Positions 17,650 to 26,966 are shown, counted from the first letter of the stretch. The stretch is DNA of 64,000 nt from UBA3537 sp964219345 (GCA_964219345.1 CAXPPN010000025.1:1-64000), one strand, 5' to 3'. The notes: a model not told the origin generated them from the letters alone. A program made the numbers and translations.

Positions 17650-18668
17650 ATACCTTTTAGTCGTTCCCAAAATGCAGAAATGTCTTTTTCTTTTACCTCT
17701 TTTGGGTAAAATGGTTGTGCCATCCAACGTTGTTTTTTCTTCTTAATTTTGAAATTAAAAACTGAAGAATTTGGATCCTCTTCGTTCATCAAAGGATAAC
17801 GCAAATCCTTAAACACATAAGTATCCTTTTCAGGGGTTTCAGCTATTGAATAAAACCCATCACTAAACCAAATTAAGGTTTTAATATCGCTATCATTTGA
17901 CGATATAAGCTGGTGATTTTTTGAAATACTTTGCCATTTTCGTGGCGCTTTATTTTTATCTAAAATTGAATAAAAAGCTACATGATACGCTGTATCAGAT
18001 TCTGCAACACCATACCACAAAATATTATTTAAAATTGTAGGTTGACTTTTAAAGCGGTTGTAGTTTATATTCTTTTGTTGTAAATCAGACTTAAAAACTG
18101 AACTAACATAAAACTTATTTATCAAAGTAAAGACCATATATAATGAGCTAATTCCTAAACCAATACTTAAGAAAATAGCTCTCGTTTTGGAGGCTCGCCT
18201 AAAAAACATCAAAATAATAAGTGACACTAAAAAAGGCAATGTGTAAAAAGGATCGGCAACCGCAATATTATCAAAAGCAACTCTGTAGTTTGAGAATGGT
18301 GTAAATAACTGAGTTCCATATCCTGTAAAGCAATCCAAAATTGGATGCGTAACTATTGAAATTAAAAACAATTTTATCCAATCATTTCGAGAGGTCTTAC
18401 CTGTTCGCGTTCCGCTATTGTACATCCAAAAAACAGCATATCCAAGCCCTACTCCTGCCAAAATTGCAAACAGAATTGAATGCATAAACCCTCTATGAAA
18501 TGCCATCGCTTGAATTTCGTTATTGAATATCCAATTTCCAACAAAAACATCTAAATCAGGTAAGGTGCCACCAATTGCACCAAAGAACAATGCCTTATTT
18601 CCAATTTTTTTTCCTAAAACTGCCTCTCCACAAGCAGCACCCAAAACAATTTGTGTTAATGAATCCAT
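17646..18668 (-). CDS. YdjM-like membrane protein (metal-dependent hydrolase, DUF457 type)
   Basis: A 340-residue integral membrane protein of the YdjM/LexA-regulated family. The N-terminus MDSLTQIVLGAACGEAVLG, the GTLPDLD motif and AFHRGFMHSI carry the histidines and aspartates thought to bind metal. Several hydrophobic helices (about residues 60-85, 105-125, 150-200) are followed by a soluble C-terminal tail. The function is not established. I take the ATG at 18666-18668 because the family begins MDSLTQ, while the in-frame TTG 12 bases upstream adds only LEH. Its 3' end overlaps the convergent PLP gene by 4 bases. Confidence 0.75.
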   Translation of the reverse strand: MDSLTQIVLGAACGEAVLGKKIGNKALFFGAIGGTLPDLDVFVGNWIFNNEIQAMAFHRGFMHSILFAILAGVGLGYAVFWMYNSGTRTGKTSRNDWIKLFLISIVTHPILDCFTGYGTQLFTPFSNYRVAFDNIAVADPFYTLPFLVSLIILMFFRRASKTRAIFLSIGLGISSLYMVFTLINKFYVSSVFKSDLQQKNINYNRFKSQPTILNNILWYGVAESDTAYHVAFYSILDKNKAPRKWQSISKNHQLISSNDSDIKTLIWFSDGFYSIAETPEKDTYVFKDLRYPLMNEEDPNSSVFNFKIKKKKQRWMAQPFYPKEVKEKDISAFWERLKGI

Positions 18669-18780
18669 ATGCTCAAGCAAAAATACATATCTGTTTGATT
18701 GTGCGTCGATATTTAACTTAATTTTATTTCATCCAAAAAATTAAATAAAGTAGAAGAACTATTGTTATAATTTTTGAAAA

Positions 18781-18796
18781 ATTGTAATATTACAAT
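18781..18796. repeat. 16-bp perfect palindrome upstream of the 18800 gene
   Basis: ATTGTAATATTACAAT is a complete 16-base palindrome ending 3 bases before the next start codon. It would sit over the ribosome-binding region or the start of the transcript. A regulator dimer site or a leader hairpin are both possible. Confidence 0.5.
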
Positions 18797-18799
18797 CAC

Positions 18800-19276
18800 A
18801 TGAAAGCAGCAAGCGTCGTTGAACTCCGCAAAGAGTTAGAACATTTAGATAAGGAAAAACTCAAGCAACTTTGCTTACGATTATCACGTTTCAAACTTGA
18901 AAATAAAGAACTACTTACCTATCTTCTTTTCGAATCAGAAGATGAATCAAGTTATATTCAAAGCATTAAAAATCAATTAGACACACTTTTTTTAGACATC
19001 AATACCAACAATTATTTTTATGTAAAAAAAAGTGTTAGAAAAATTTTGCGCAGTATTCGGAAATTTGCACGATATTCAAATCAACCTGAAACAGAAGTGG
19101 AATTACTATTGTACTTTTGTTTGAAAATGCAGGATATTAAACCATCTATTTTTAAAAACAAAACACTAACAAATATTTACAATAGACAGATTGAATCTGC
19201 ACAAAAAAAAACGAAAAAACTTCATGAAGATTTACAATATGAGTACAACCTTCATGTTGAAGATTTAAAACATTGA
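18800..19276 (+). CDS. Conserved-type helical protein, unknown
   Basis: A 158-residue protein, strongly helical and charged, with no signal peptide. It begins with a heptad-like region (ELRKELEHLDKEKLKQLCLR) and ends with another lysine/glutamate-rich helix (SAQKKTKKLHEDL). I do not recognise a named domain. The stop lies 2 bases before the ATG of the glucokinase gene, so the two are co-translated, but that gives no clear functional clue. Confidence 0.7.
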   Translation: MKAASVVELRKELEHLDKEKLKQLCLRLSRFKLENKELLTYLLFESEDESSYIQSIKNQLDTLFLDINTNNYFYVKKSVRKILRSIRKFARYSNQPETEVELLLYFCLKMQDIKPSIFKNKTLTNIYNRQIESAQKKTKKLHEDLQYEYNLHVEDLKH

Positions 19277-19278
19277 TT

Positions 19279-20043
19279 ATGGAAATACTTGGAATAGACA
19301 TTGGAGGATCAGGAATAAAAGGTGCTATTGTAGACACCAATAAAGGTGAAATTGTTAGTGAAAGATTGCGTATTCCTACACCAAAACCAGCTAAACCAGA
19401 AGCGATTTCTGAAGTAATAAAAACACTCTGCAATAAACACCAATGGAACGGTACCATAGGCGTTTCATTTCCAACAATTATAAAAAATGGAAAAGCCATG
19501 CATTATGGCAATTTAGATAAGTCTTGGCAAGGTACACAAGTTGACCAACTGTTTAGATCTAAAGTTGGTGCAGATTTTTTTGTAGTGAATGATGCCGATG
19601 CTGCTGCAATGGGAGTAATGGAATTTGGAGAGGGAAAAAATGAAAAAGGACTTGTGATGACCATAACTATTGGAACCGGAATAGGCTCTGGTGTTTTTTT
19701 TAATGGAGAACTACTTTCTAATTTTGAATTGGGTCGTTTATATGGAAAAAAGGGGGATATCATGGAATCATTTGCTTCAGATGCTGCTCGAAAACGAAAT
19801 GATTGGGAGTTTAAAAAATGGGGTAAACGTTTAAATTTCTTCTTAAATCATATTGAAAAAAGTTTTAATCCAGATTTAATTATTCTAAGTGGTGGGGTCA
19901 GTAAAAAAATAGATCAATTTGCTAAGTATATCGATATTGAAACCCCGTTTAAAGCAGCCGAACTCAAAAATAATGCTGGAATTGTTGGTGCTGCACTTTT
20001 TGCAAAAAGAAATTGGTTTTTAAGAATTAATTTAAAATCCTAA
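19279..20043 (+). CDS. ppgK: Polyphosphate glucokinase-like ROK kinase
   Basis: A 254-residue ROK-family sugar kinase. The N-terminal phosphate-binding loop is LGIDIGGSGIKGA, the DADAAAMG block carries the catalytic aspartate, and TITIGTGIGSGVF is the second ATP-binding motif. The short length and the GIDIGGSGIKGA type of loop resemble polyphosphate/ATP glucokinases rather than NagC-type ROK repressors, and there is no DNA-binding domain. I start at ATG 19279. An in-frame TTG at 19273 overlaps the previous stop. Polyphosphate use is a family inference. Confidence 0.78.
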   Translation: MEILGIDIGGSGIKGAIVDTNKGEIVSERLRIPTPKPAKPEAISEVIKTLCNKHQWNGTIGVSFPTIIKNGKAMHYGNLDKSWQGTQVDQLFRSKVGADFFVVNDADAAAMGVMEFGEGKNEKGLVMTITIGTGIGSGVFFNGELLSNFELGRLYGKKGDIMESFASDAARKRNDWEFKKWGKRLNFFLNHIEKSFNPDLIILSGGVSKKIDQFAKYIDIETPFKAAELKNNAGIVGAALFAKRNWFLRINLKS

Positions 20044-21028
20044 ATACGAGTTCGTTATACAAGTCTTTTGGTTTCAAATTAGCATCTACACCTTTGCTTT
20101 TTGTGTCTATAGTTCTCAATATTTGAAAAACTCCACTGATACGTCGCATGGGAAAATTTCTAGCACCAACAACATAATCTTCTAAAAAATAAGGATTTAC
20201 ACCAATCGCCCTAGAAAGAGTCTTTGGATTTCTGTCAGAAACGGTATGTAAGGTCATCAATTTTGTAAAAAAATTATATAAGGTTGCTACCGTAACCACC
20301 ATTGGATGTTGATTTGGATTTTCCGAAAAATAATGTACAATTTGATAGGCTTTTTTGTGATTGAGCTGTGCAATAGCATTTTGTAATTCAAAATTATTGT
20401 AATCTTTTGAAATTCCAATATTTTCTTGAATGAGCTCTGGAGTAATCGTATTTTCATTACCCAAAACAAGTTGTAATTTAGTGAGCTCATTTGAAATTTT
20501 GGATAAATCATTACCTAAATAATCGCTCAACAAATAGTTTGCTTTTGGAGTAATTTGAAGATTCTTTTTTTGAAGCTCACTACTGATAAAAGCTGGTATT
20601 TGACTGTCATAAACTTTTTTACTTTCAAAAACAACATGAGCTTTGGATAAGGCCTTATATAACGCTTTTCTTTTGTCAATGGTTTTGTATTTATAACAAA
20701 AAACCAATGTGGTTGTAAGTTGGGGATTTTGAGCGTATGGTAATAATTGCTCTATCGTTCTGCTTAAATTTTGTGCTTCTTTGACAATTATAACCTGTCT
20801 ACTTGCCATCATTGGAAAACGTTTTGCACTAGAAACAATAGCATCTATAGACGTGTCTTTTCCATAAATTACAGTTTGATCAAAACCGCGCTCGGCTTCT
20901 GCAAGTACAGAAGTTTCTATATAAGATGAAATCTGATCAATAAAAAATGACTCCTCTCCCATTAAAAAATAGATCGGGTGAATTTTTCCAGATTTAATTT
21001 CATTTAAAATAGATTGTACTGTCTGCAT
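20027..21028 (-). CDS. holA: DNA polymerase III subunit delta
   Basis: The clamp-loader delta subunit that opens the sliding clamp. The 333 residues match the HolA pattern: an N-terminal AAA+-like region beginning with YFLMGEESFFIDQI (about 20-33), and a C-terminal collar domain with NPYFLEDYVVGARNF and GVDANLKPKDLYNELVFRIL. As usual for delta, there is no functional Walker A. It is convergent with, and overlaps by 17 bases, the glucokinase gene. The divergent nuclease-like gene starts 27 bases away. Confidence 0.88.
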   Translation of the reverse strand: MQTVQSILNEIKSGKIHPIYFLMGEESFFIDQISSYIETSVLAEAERGFDQTVIYGKDTSIDAIVSSAKRFPMMASRQVIIVKEAQNLSRTIEQLLPYAQNPQLTTTLVFCYKYKTIDKRKALYKALSKAHVVFESKKVYDSQIPAFISSELQKKNLQITPKANYLLSDYLGNDLSKISNELTKLQLVLGNENTITPELIQENIGISKDYNNFELQNAIAQLNHKKAYQIVHYFSENPNQHPMVVTVATLYNFFTKLMTLHTVSDRNPKTLSRAIGVNPYFLEDYVVGARNFPMRRISGVFQILRTIDTKSKGVDANLKPKDLYNELVFRILN

Positions 21029-21055
21029 TCAGAAAAAATTTAGCAAATTTGTAAT

Positions 21056-21517
21056 GTGCAAAAATTAAATTTTCCATCATACAAATTCCGAATCAAAAAT
21101 AGCGAAAATAAAACGCAAATCTTTGATGAAATTCGTAAAAAATTTGTGGTGCTTCAACCCGAAGAATGGGTACGTCAACATTGTTTACACTATTTAATTA
21201 AAGAAAAAAAATATCCTATTTCATTGATTAATGTAGAAAAAGAACTTTATGTCCATCATCAAAAAAAGCGTTATGATATTGTAATTTATAACAATAACGG
21301 TAGCGTCTTTTGTATTGTTGAATGTAAAGCTCCAAATGTCTTAATAAATCAAAAGGTTTTTGATCAAATTGCGCAATATAACTTAACTTTAGACACCTCT
21401 TTCATGATGATTACCAATGGTATACATCATTATTATTGCACAATGGATAAATCAAAAAAATCATACCAATTTTTGGAATCTTTACCTGATTATTTACAAC
21501 AAAACAACAAAAAATGA
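21056..21517 (+). CDS. Stand-alone HsdR N-terminal-type nuclease domain protein
   Basis: A 153-residue protein that is only the N-terminal domain seen in type I restriction HsdR subunits. The PD-(D/E)xK-like core is D74 (RYDIVIY), E89 and K91 (VECKAP), with a RecB-type QxxxY at Q104-Y108. No helicase domain, HsdM or HsdS is nearby, so it is not a restriction system. The GTG start at 21056 is used because the nearby ATG is out of frame. It overlaps the glycosyltransferase gene by 4 bases (ATGA), which makes them an operon. Its role is unknown. Confidence 0.78.
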   Translation: MQKLNFPSYKFRIKNSENKTQIFDEIRKKFVVLQPEEWVRQHCLHYLIKEKKYPISLINVEKELYVHHQKKRYDIVIYNNNGSVFCIVECKAPNVLINQKVFDQIAQYNLTLDTSFMMITNGIHHYYCTMDKSKKSYQFLESLPDYLQQNNKK

Positions 21518-22512
21518 ATATTACCATCCTTATATTGAATTGGAATGGAAAGTCACTTCTTGAAGTATTTCTACCATCCGTAATTAAATATAGCGCTGGA
21601 CATGATATCTATGTTGTAGATAATGCTTCTAGTGATAACTCCATTGATTACATTAAAAATAACCATCCAAAAGTAAAAACAATTGAATTTACTGAAAATT
21701 ATGGTTACACGGGAGCCTACAATAGAGCTGTAAAAGAAATAAAAACTGATGTTTTTTGCTTTCTTAATTCCGATGTTGCTGTTACTAAAAACTGGCTAAG
21801 CCCTATAATTGAGTGTTTTGAAAAACAAACAAATGTAGCCATTATTCAACCGAAAATTTTAGATCAAAAAGACGCAAATAAATTTGAATATGCAGGCGCT
21901 GGCGGGGGATTTATTGACAGACTTGGATACCCCTATTGTAGAGGAAGAATATTTAATTCGATTGAAGATGATAATGGACAATATGACGATACAAAAGACA
22001 TATTTTGGGCTTCTGGAGCTTGCTTTTTTGTCCGTTCAAAAGTCTTTAATATGTTGGGAGGCTTTGATGCTGATTTTTTTGCTCATATGGAAGAAATAGA
22101 CCTATGTTGGCGCGCGTATAATAGAGGATTCAACATCAAATATGTTGGAAATTCAACCGTTTTGCATGTTGGTGGTGCAACTCTAAATGCTTCAAATCCA
22201 AAAAAAACATATTTCAATTTTAGAAACAGTCTTTACACCCTTACAAAAAACGCCAAAGGCACACTATTATTTCTCATTATTTTGCGATTGATTTTAGATG
22301 GAATAGCAGGCGTACACTTTTTGATACAAGGAAAACCAAAGCATACTTGGGCTATTATTAAAGCGCACGGAAGTTTTTATACTAAACTGCCAGGATTACT
22401 TAAGTTTAGGAGAATTAACACTCAAAAAAAGACCTATTCAAGTGTCAATTCTATTATTTGGAATTATTTTGTTTTAAAAATTTCCAAATTCTCTAAAAAA
22501 AATAATCATTAA
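21514..22512 (+). CDS. Family 2 glycosyltransferase
   Basis: A 332-residue GT2 (GT-A fold) enzyme. The N-terminus is ITILILNWNGKSLLEVFL, followed by VVDNASSDNS (nucleotide-sugar binding), CFLNSDVAVTKNW with the DxD-like SDV, and the acceptor-side FFAHMEEIDLCWR (ED-type motif). A hydrophobic segment near residues 245-270 suggests membrane association. It resembles rhamnosyltransferase-like members used in LPS, O-antigen or exopolysaccharide synthesis, but the sugar is not readable. It is coupled to the nuclease-like gene upstream. Confidence 0.85.
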   Translation: MNITILILNWNGKSLLEVFLPSVIKYSAGHDIYVVDNASSDNSIDYIKNNHPKVKTIEFTENYGYTGAYNRAVKEIKTDVFCFLNSDVAVTKNWLSPIIECFEKQTNVAIIQPKILDQKDANKFEYAGAGGGFIDRLGYPYCRGRIFNSIEDDNGQYDDTKDIFWASGACFFVRSKVFNMLGGFDADFFAHMEEIDLCWRAYNRGFNIKYVGNSTVLHVGGATLNASNPKKTYFNFRNSLYTLTKNAKGTLLFLIILRLILDGIAGVHFLIQGKPKHTWAIIKAHGSFYTKLPGLLKFRRINTQKKTYSSVNSIIWNYFVLKISKFSKKNNH

Positions 22513-22525
22513 ATAACCTCGTTTA

Positions 22526-22557
22526 TTGGCACAAGAAATAGATTTTTTTTAAATTTG
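22526..22557 (+). promoter_or_regulatory. -33/-7 promoter for the OmpA-like lipoprotein gene
   Basis: TTG (22526-22528) is followed after 21 bases by TAAATTTG (22550-22557), an exact -7 consensus. The predicted start site leaves a leader of about 28 bases before the ATG at 22590. Confidence 0.6.
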
Positions 22558-22589
22558 ATAAATCTTCTAATAAATTAATTTTTTTTAAC

Positions 22590-23444
22590 ATGAATAAGCT
22601 ATTTACACTAGGAATTATTTCCGCCTTAATTTTAACTTCATGTGGACCAAACAAAGAGTTGGTTGCAGCACAAGAAGAATTGAAAGAAACAAAAGATTTA
22701 TTAAATTCTACCTCAATGAAACTTAATGTTTGTCTATCAGACAAAGCCGCAGCAGACGCAAGTTTAGCAGCCATGAAAGAGCAGTTAATAGATTTAAGAA
22801 AAACCAACGATGCACTTTTTACCAGTACTAAAGAAATGACAGTATTGACTACAAAAGGCGCTGAAAACCTTGAAAAAACACTCGAAAGCTTGCAAGAACG
22901 TGATTTGAAAATCAACCGTCTTCAGGATGCATTAACCAAAAAAGATAGTGTAACTCTTGCCATCGTTTCAAGTCTTAAAAAATCCGTTGGTATTGATGAT
23001 CCAGACATCGAAATCAATGTTGAAAAAGGTGTAGTTTTTATCTCAATTTCAGACAAGCTTTTATTTAAGAGCGGAAGCTATGTTGTAACTGAAAAAGCAA
23101 AAACAGTTCTTGAAAAAGTAGCTAAAGTCATCTCTGATAAGCCTGATTTTGAAGCCATGATTGAAGGTCATACAGACAGTAGAAGTTTTAGTAATGGTGT
23201 GCTTTTAGATAACTGGGATTTGAGTGTAAAAAGATCGACCTCTATAATTCGTGAATTACAAAAATTGGGGGTCAATCCATCTCAACTTATTGCCGCAGGA
23301 CGAAGTAGTTATGTGCCGTTAGTTGATAATGAAACTGCAGAAAATCGAGCAAAAAACAGACGTACTCGTGTGGTGGTTATGCCAAAAATTGATCAATTTT
23401 ATGATTTGATCGAAAAAGAAATGAAACAATTGTCTGGACAATAA
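22590..23444 (+). CDS. OmpA-family peptidoglycan-associated lipoprotein
   Basis: A 284-residue outer-membrane lipoprotein. The signal peptide ends in LILTSC with the lipidated C18. A coiled-coil region (about residues 25-120, rich in E, K and L) precedes an OmpA C-terminal peptidoglycan-binding domain (about 145-265) with FKSGSYVVTEKAK, IEGHTDSRSF and the NRRTRVVV end. It anchors the envelope or organises the outer membrane. It has its own promoter and terminator, so it is a single-gene unit. Confidence 0.88.
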   Translation: MNKLFTLGIISALILTSCGPNKELVAAQEELKETKDLLNSTSMKLNVCLSDKAAADASLAAMKEQLIDLRKTNDALFTSTKEMTVLTTKGAENLEKTLESLQERDLKINRLQDALTKKDSVTLAIVSSLKKSVGIDDPDIEINVEKGVVFISISDKLLFKSGSYVVTEKAKTVLEKVAKVISDKPDFEAMIEGHTDSRSFSNGVLLDNWDLSVKRSTSIIRELQKLGVNPSQLIAAGRSSYVPLVDNETAENRAKNRRTRVVVMPKIDQFYDLIEKEMKQLSGQ

Positions 23445-23462
23445 CAACAACAAATTTGGATA

Positions 23463-23492
23463 AAAAAGCCCGACCTTTTGGTAGGGCTTTTT
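23463..23492 (+). terminator. Terminator after the OmpA-like gene
   Basis: A hairpin AAAAAGCCCGACC-TTTT-GGTAGGGCTTTTT with one internal mismatch and a following T-rich run. It starts 18 bases after the stop codon. Confidence 0.75.
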
Positions 23493-23493
23493 A

Positions 23494-23524
23494 TTTGAAA
23501 GCTTATTCCTTTAGATTATCTTTG
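23494..23524 (+). promoter_or_regulatory. -33/-7 promoter for pheT
   Basis: TTTG (23494-23497), 19 bases, then TATCTTTG (23517-23524). This is a textbook Bacteroidota promoter, 20 bases before the pheT ATG and directly after the preceding terminator. Confidence 0.7.
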
Positions 23525-23544
23525 CAATGCAATAAATTGATAGC

Positions 23545-25971
23545 ATGAAAATTTCATACAACTGGCTCAAACAATATGTCAATACCGACTGGGACTCCGA
23601 AAAAACATCTGAACTACTTACCGATCTAGGTCTCGAGGTTGAAGGTACAGAGGTATTTCAATCTGTTAAAGGAGGATTAGAAGGGATTGTTGTAGGGCAT
23701 GTTTTGGAGTGTTCACAGCATCCCAACGCAGACCGATTAAAACTAACTACTGTTGACATTGGAGCGGGAGAACCCCTTAAAATTGTTTGTGGTGCTCCAA
23801 ATGTGGAAAAGAACCAAAAAGTTGCAGTTGCTACAATTGGAACAACATTATATACCAAAGAAGGTGAGGCATGGAAAATAAAAAAAGGTAAAATTCGTGG
23901 AGAGGAAAGTCATGGAATGCTTTGTGCTGAAGACGAACTTGGACTTGGTGATAGTCATGATGGTATACTTATTTTAGATGACAATGCTGAAATTGGCACC
24001 CCACTAGCTAATTATTATGAAGTTGAAAATGATATTATCTTTGAAATTGGACTAACCCCTAATCGTGCAGATGCCATGAGTCATTTCGGTACTGCTAGAG
24101 ATTTACGTGCAGGATTAATTCAAAATGGTATCAGTTCTGAGTTAATGAGTCCCTCTGTTTCTGGATTTCATGTCAACAGTAGAACGCTCAAAATAGATAT
24201 TGAAGTTAAAGATAAATTAAAAGCTCCACGCTATTGTGGTGTTACTATTTCTGATGTTAAAGTTCAAGACTCCCCTACTTGGCTACAAAATAAATTAAAA
24301 GCAATTGGATTGACCCCTATAAATAATATAGTAGATATCACAAATTTTGTTTTACACGGACTAGGACAACCACTTCATGCTTTTGATGCCGATAAGATTA
24401 ATGGCAAAAAACTTATCGTTCGGACAGCGCAAAAAAATGAAAAATTTATAACGCTTGACGGTGTAGAACGCACGCTCAACGAAGAAGATCTCATGATTTG
24501 TGATGCTAAAAAACCAATGTGTATTGCTGGCGTTTTTGGTGGATTAGACTCTGGTATTAGTGAGCAAACCACTAATATTTTCTTGGAATCTGCGTACTTT
24601 GATCCTGTAAGTATTCGAAAAACTGCAAAAAGACATGGATTAAGTACTGATGCTTCATTTAGATTTGAGCGTGGTGTAGATCCAAATATCACTAAATATG
24701 CACTAAAACATGCTGCTATACTCATTACAGAAATTGCTGGTGGCGAAATTTCAAGTGATCTTTGGGATGAATATCCTATAAAAATTGAAGATGTACAGGT
24801 ATTGCTCAATTTTGAAAATATCAAAAGTATTATTGGGCAAGAAATACCTCGTGAAATTATTAAACAAATACTCACTTCGTTAGAAATAAAAGTCAATAGT
24901 GTTACAGAAACTGGACTTGGACTTACCATTCCTGCTTACAGAAATGATGTTCAAAGAGAGATTGATGTCATCGAAGAAATTCTACGTGTATATGGTTATA
25001 ATAACGTTCATATTACAAATAAATTAAACGCTTCGATTTCCACAAGTTCAAAAAAAGAACAACATAAAATAGAAAATCATATAGCCAATCACTTGGTGAG
25101 TCTTGGATTTTATGAGATCATGACCAATTCTTTAAATTCTGAAAAATACATTTCTCTGAGTCATCAACTAAATGAAAATGAATATGTAAAGATATTAAAC
25201 CCTTTGAGTAGTGATTTATCATTAATGAGAAGAACAGGGTTGTTTTCTGGACTTGAAGCTTTGGCTTTTAATTTGAACAGACAACAAACGCAGTTGAAAC
25301 TATTTGAGTTTGGAAAAACATACCATCAATTTGGAGAACAACGCGAAGAATTCAAACACCTAGGACTATTCTTGACAGGTCCAAAAACATCGGAAAGCTG
25401 GAACACTCCATTATCAAATGTTGACTTCTTTTATCTAAAAGGTTTAGTATCTTCTCTTTTCGAGAAAATGGGCATTAAAAACCTCAAAACAAAACCAATA
25501 AAAAGTGATGTATTTGACGAAGGTTTGGCCCTTGCTATAGGTAAAACTAATGCTGTAGAGTTTGGAATTGTAAAACAAAAAATCTGCAAGGCTTTTAGTA
25601 TTGATCAAGATGTATATTATGCAGATTTTAATTGGGATTTGATTTTTAACTGCATCAAAACAACTAAAGTAAAATTCAAACCAATTTCTAAATTTCCTGA
25701 GGTTAGACGTGATTTTGCATTGTTGCTAGACGATGACGTAAAGTTTGAAACAATATATGAGCTCGCAAAACAAACAGACAGCAAAGTGCTTACTGAAATT
25801 AATTTGTTTGATGTCTATAAGGGTAAAAACTTACCAGAGGGCAAAAAAAGTTATGCTATAAGTTTTACATTAAAAGATGACACTAAAACGCTAACTGATA
25901 AGCAAATAGATAAAATAATGAATAAACTTCAACAGAAGTTTGAAAATGAAATTGGCGCTGAACTTCGCTAA
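23545..25971 (+). CDS. pheT: Phenylalanyl-tRNA synthetase beta subunit
   Basis: The 808-residue beta chain of the alpha2-beta2 PheRS. Domains in order are: the B1 fold, the EMAP/tRNA-binding domain (about 40-150, with VLECSQHPNADRLKLTTVD), the B3/B4 editing domain (about 210-390, with TPINNIVDITNFVL and HAFDADKI), the B5 domain (about 400-475), a catalytic-like core (FEFGKTY), and the C-terminal FDX-ACB anticodon-binding domain (about 715-808, starting FPEVRRDFALLLDDD). The length is standard. pheS is not adjacent, so the two subunits are encoded apart. Confidence 0.96.
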   Translation: MKISYNWLKQYVNTDWDSEKTSELLTDLGLEVEGTEVFQSVKGGLEGIVVGHVLECSQHPNADRLKLTTVDIGAGEPLKIVCGAPNVEKNQKVAVATIGTTLYTKEGEAWKIKKGKIRGEESHGMLCAEDELGLGDSHDGILILDDNAEIGTPLANYYEVENDIIFEIGLTPNRADAMSHFGTARDLRAGLIQNGISSELMSPSVSGFHVNSRTLKIDIEVKDKLKAPRYCGVTISDVKVQDSPTWLQNKLKAIGLTPINNIVDITNFVLHGLGQPLHAFDADKINGKKLIVRTAQKNEKFITLDGVERTLNEEDLMICDAKKPMCIAGVFGGLDSGISEQTTNIFLESAYFDPVSIRKTAKRHGLSTDASFRFERGVDPNITKYALKHAAILITEIAGGEISSDLWDEYPIKIEDVQVLLNFENIKSIIGQEIPREIIKQILTSLEIKVNSVTETGLGLTIPAYRNDVQREIDVIEEILRVYGYNNVHITNKLNASISTSSKKEQHKIENHIANHLVSLGFYEIMTNSLNSEKYISLSHQLNENEYVKILNPLSSDLSLMRRTGLFSGLEALAFNLNRQQTQLKLFEFGKTYHQFGEQREEFKHLGLFLTGPKTSESWNTPLSNVDFFYLKGLVSSLFEKMGIKNLKTKPIKSDVFDEGLALAIGKTNAVEFGIVKQKICKAFSIDQDVYYADFNWDLIFNCIKTTKVKFKPISKFPEVRRDFALLLDDDVKFETIYELAKQTDSKVLTEINLFDVYKGKNLPEGKKSYAISFTLKDDTKTLTDKQIDKIMNKLQQKFENEIGAELR

Positions 25972-25996
25972 AAAATTTCTTTAATATATCTTTAAA

Positions 25997-26947
25997 CTAA
26001 CCTTCTTTAGCAGCAAGATAGCGCTCTGCATCCAAAGCAGCCATACATCCTGTACCTGCAGCAGTAATCGCTTGTCTGTACACATGATCTGCTGCATCTC
26101 CACTGACAAAAACACCTTCAATATTTGTTCGAGATGTTCCAGGTTCATTAATGATATAACCTGTTTCATCTAAATTTAAAAAGTCTTTAAAAATATCAGT
26201 ATTAGGTTTGTGACCAATAGCAACAAAAAATCCTGTTGCCGGAATTTCTGTCTCAGCTTCAGTTTTGTTATTTTTTACTTTAACACCAGTAACAACTTGA
26301 TTGTCACCAAGAACTTCAACAGTTTCAGTATTAAACAAAATGTGAATATTTTCTGTGTTTTTTACTCTGTTGGCCATAATTTTTGAAGCACGAAATACAT
26401 CTCTTCTTACAAGCATTGTTACTTTTGAGCACAATTTTGAAAGATAATGTGCTTCTTCACAAGCAGAATCTCCAGCACCAACAATAACAACTTCTTGATT
26501 TCTGTAAAAGAAGCCATCACATACAGCACATGCCGATACTCCACCACCCAATTTTAAATATTTTTGTTCAGATTCTAACCCTAAATACTTTGCGGATGCC
26601 CCCGTAGAAATAATAACGGTTTGGCAATGAATTTCTTTAGTGTCATTAACCCAAACTTTATGAATATCACCTGAAAAATCGACTTTTGTAATCCAACCAT
26701 CACGAACATCTGACCCAAATCTCTCTGCCTGAGCTTTGAGTTCAAGCATCATTTCTGGTCCAGTTACTCCATCAGGATAACCTGGAAAATTTTCAACTTC
26801 ATTGGTTGTAGTAAGCTGACCTCCTGGCTGAGTACCTTGGTATAGTACTGGATTCATATTGGCACGAGCAGCATAAATTGCAGCAGTGTATCCTGCAGGG
26901 CCAGAGCCAATTATTAAGCATTTTACAGATTCAATAGTTTGTGACAT
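25997..26947 (-). CDS. trxB: Thioredoxin-disulfide reductase
   Basis: The NADPH- and FAD-dependent low-molecular-weight thioredoxin reductase, 316 residues. The FAD-binding GSGPAGYTAA lies near residues 14-23. The redox-active CAVC is C140/C143. The NADPH-binding GAGDSACEEA block and the C-terminal FVSGDAADHVYRQAITAAGTG (FAD) motif are present. It is divergent from udk across a 138-base region with a -7 box on each side. It supplies reduced thioredoxin and may support bacillithiol-type redox balance. Confidence 0.95.
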   Translation of the reverse strand: MSQTIESVKCLIIGSGPAGYTAAIYAARANMNPVLYQGTQPGGQLTTTNEVENFPGYPDGVTGPEMMLELKAQAERFGSDVRDGWITKVDFSGDIHKVWVNDTKEIHCQTVIISTGASAKYLGLESEQKYLKLGGGVSACAVCDGFFYRNQEVVIVGAGDSACEEAHYLSKLCSKVTMLVRRDVFRASKIMANRVKNTENIHILFNTETVEVLGDNQVVTGVKVKNNKTEAETEIPATGFFVAIGHKPNTDIFKDFLNLDETGYIINEPGTSRTNIEGVFVSGDAADHVYRQAITAAGTGCMAALDAERYLAAKEG

Positions 26948-26966
26948 ATTTTCAAAATTTAGTTTA

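Noticed and set aside
17646..18680. Longer N-terminus for the YdjM-like protein from TTG 18678-18680
   Set aside because: It adds only four residues before the conserved MDSLTQ start of the family, so the ATG at 18666-18668 is preferred.
21056..21517. Type I restriction-modification system
   Set aside because: Only the HsdR N-terminal domain is present. There is no helicase part, HsdM or HsdS within the window.
24375..24929. A 184-codon open frame opposite pheT
   Set aside because: It lies fully antisense to the B3/B4 editing and B5 region of pheT, with no recognisable domain or promoter, and is explained by codon bias of the sense gene.
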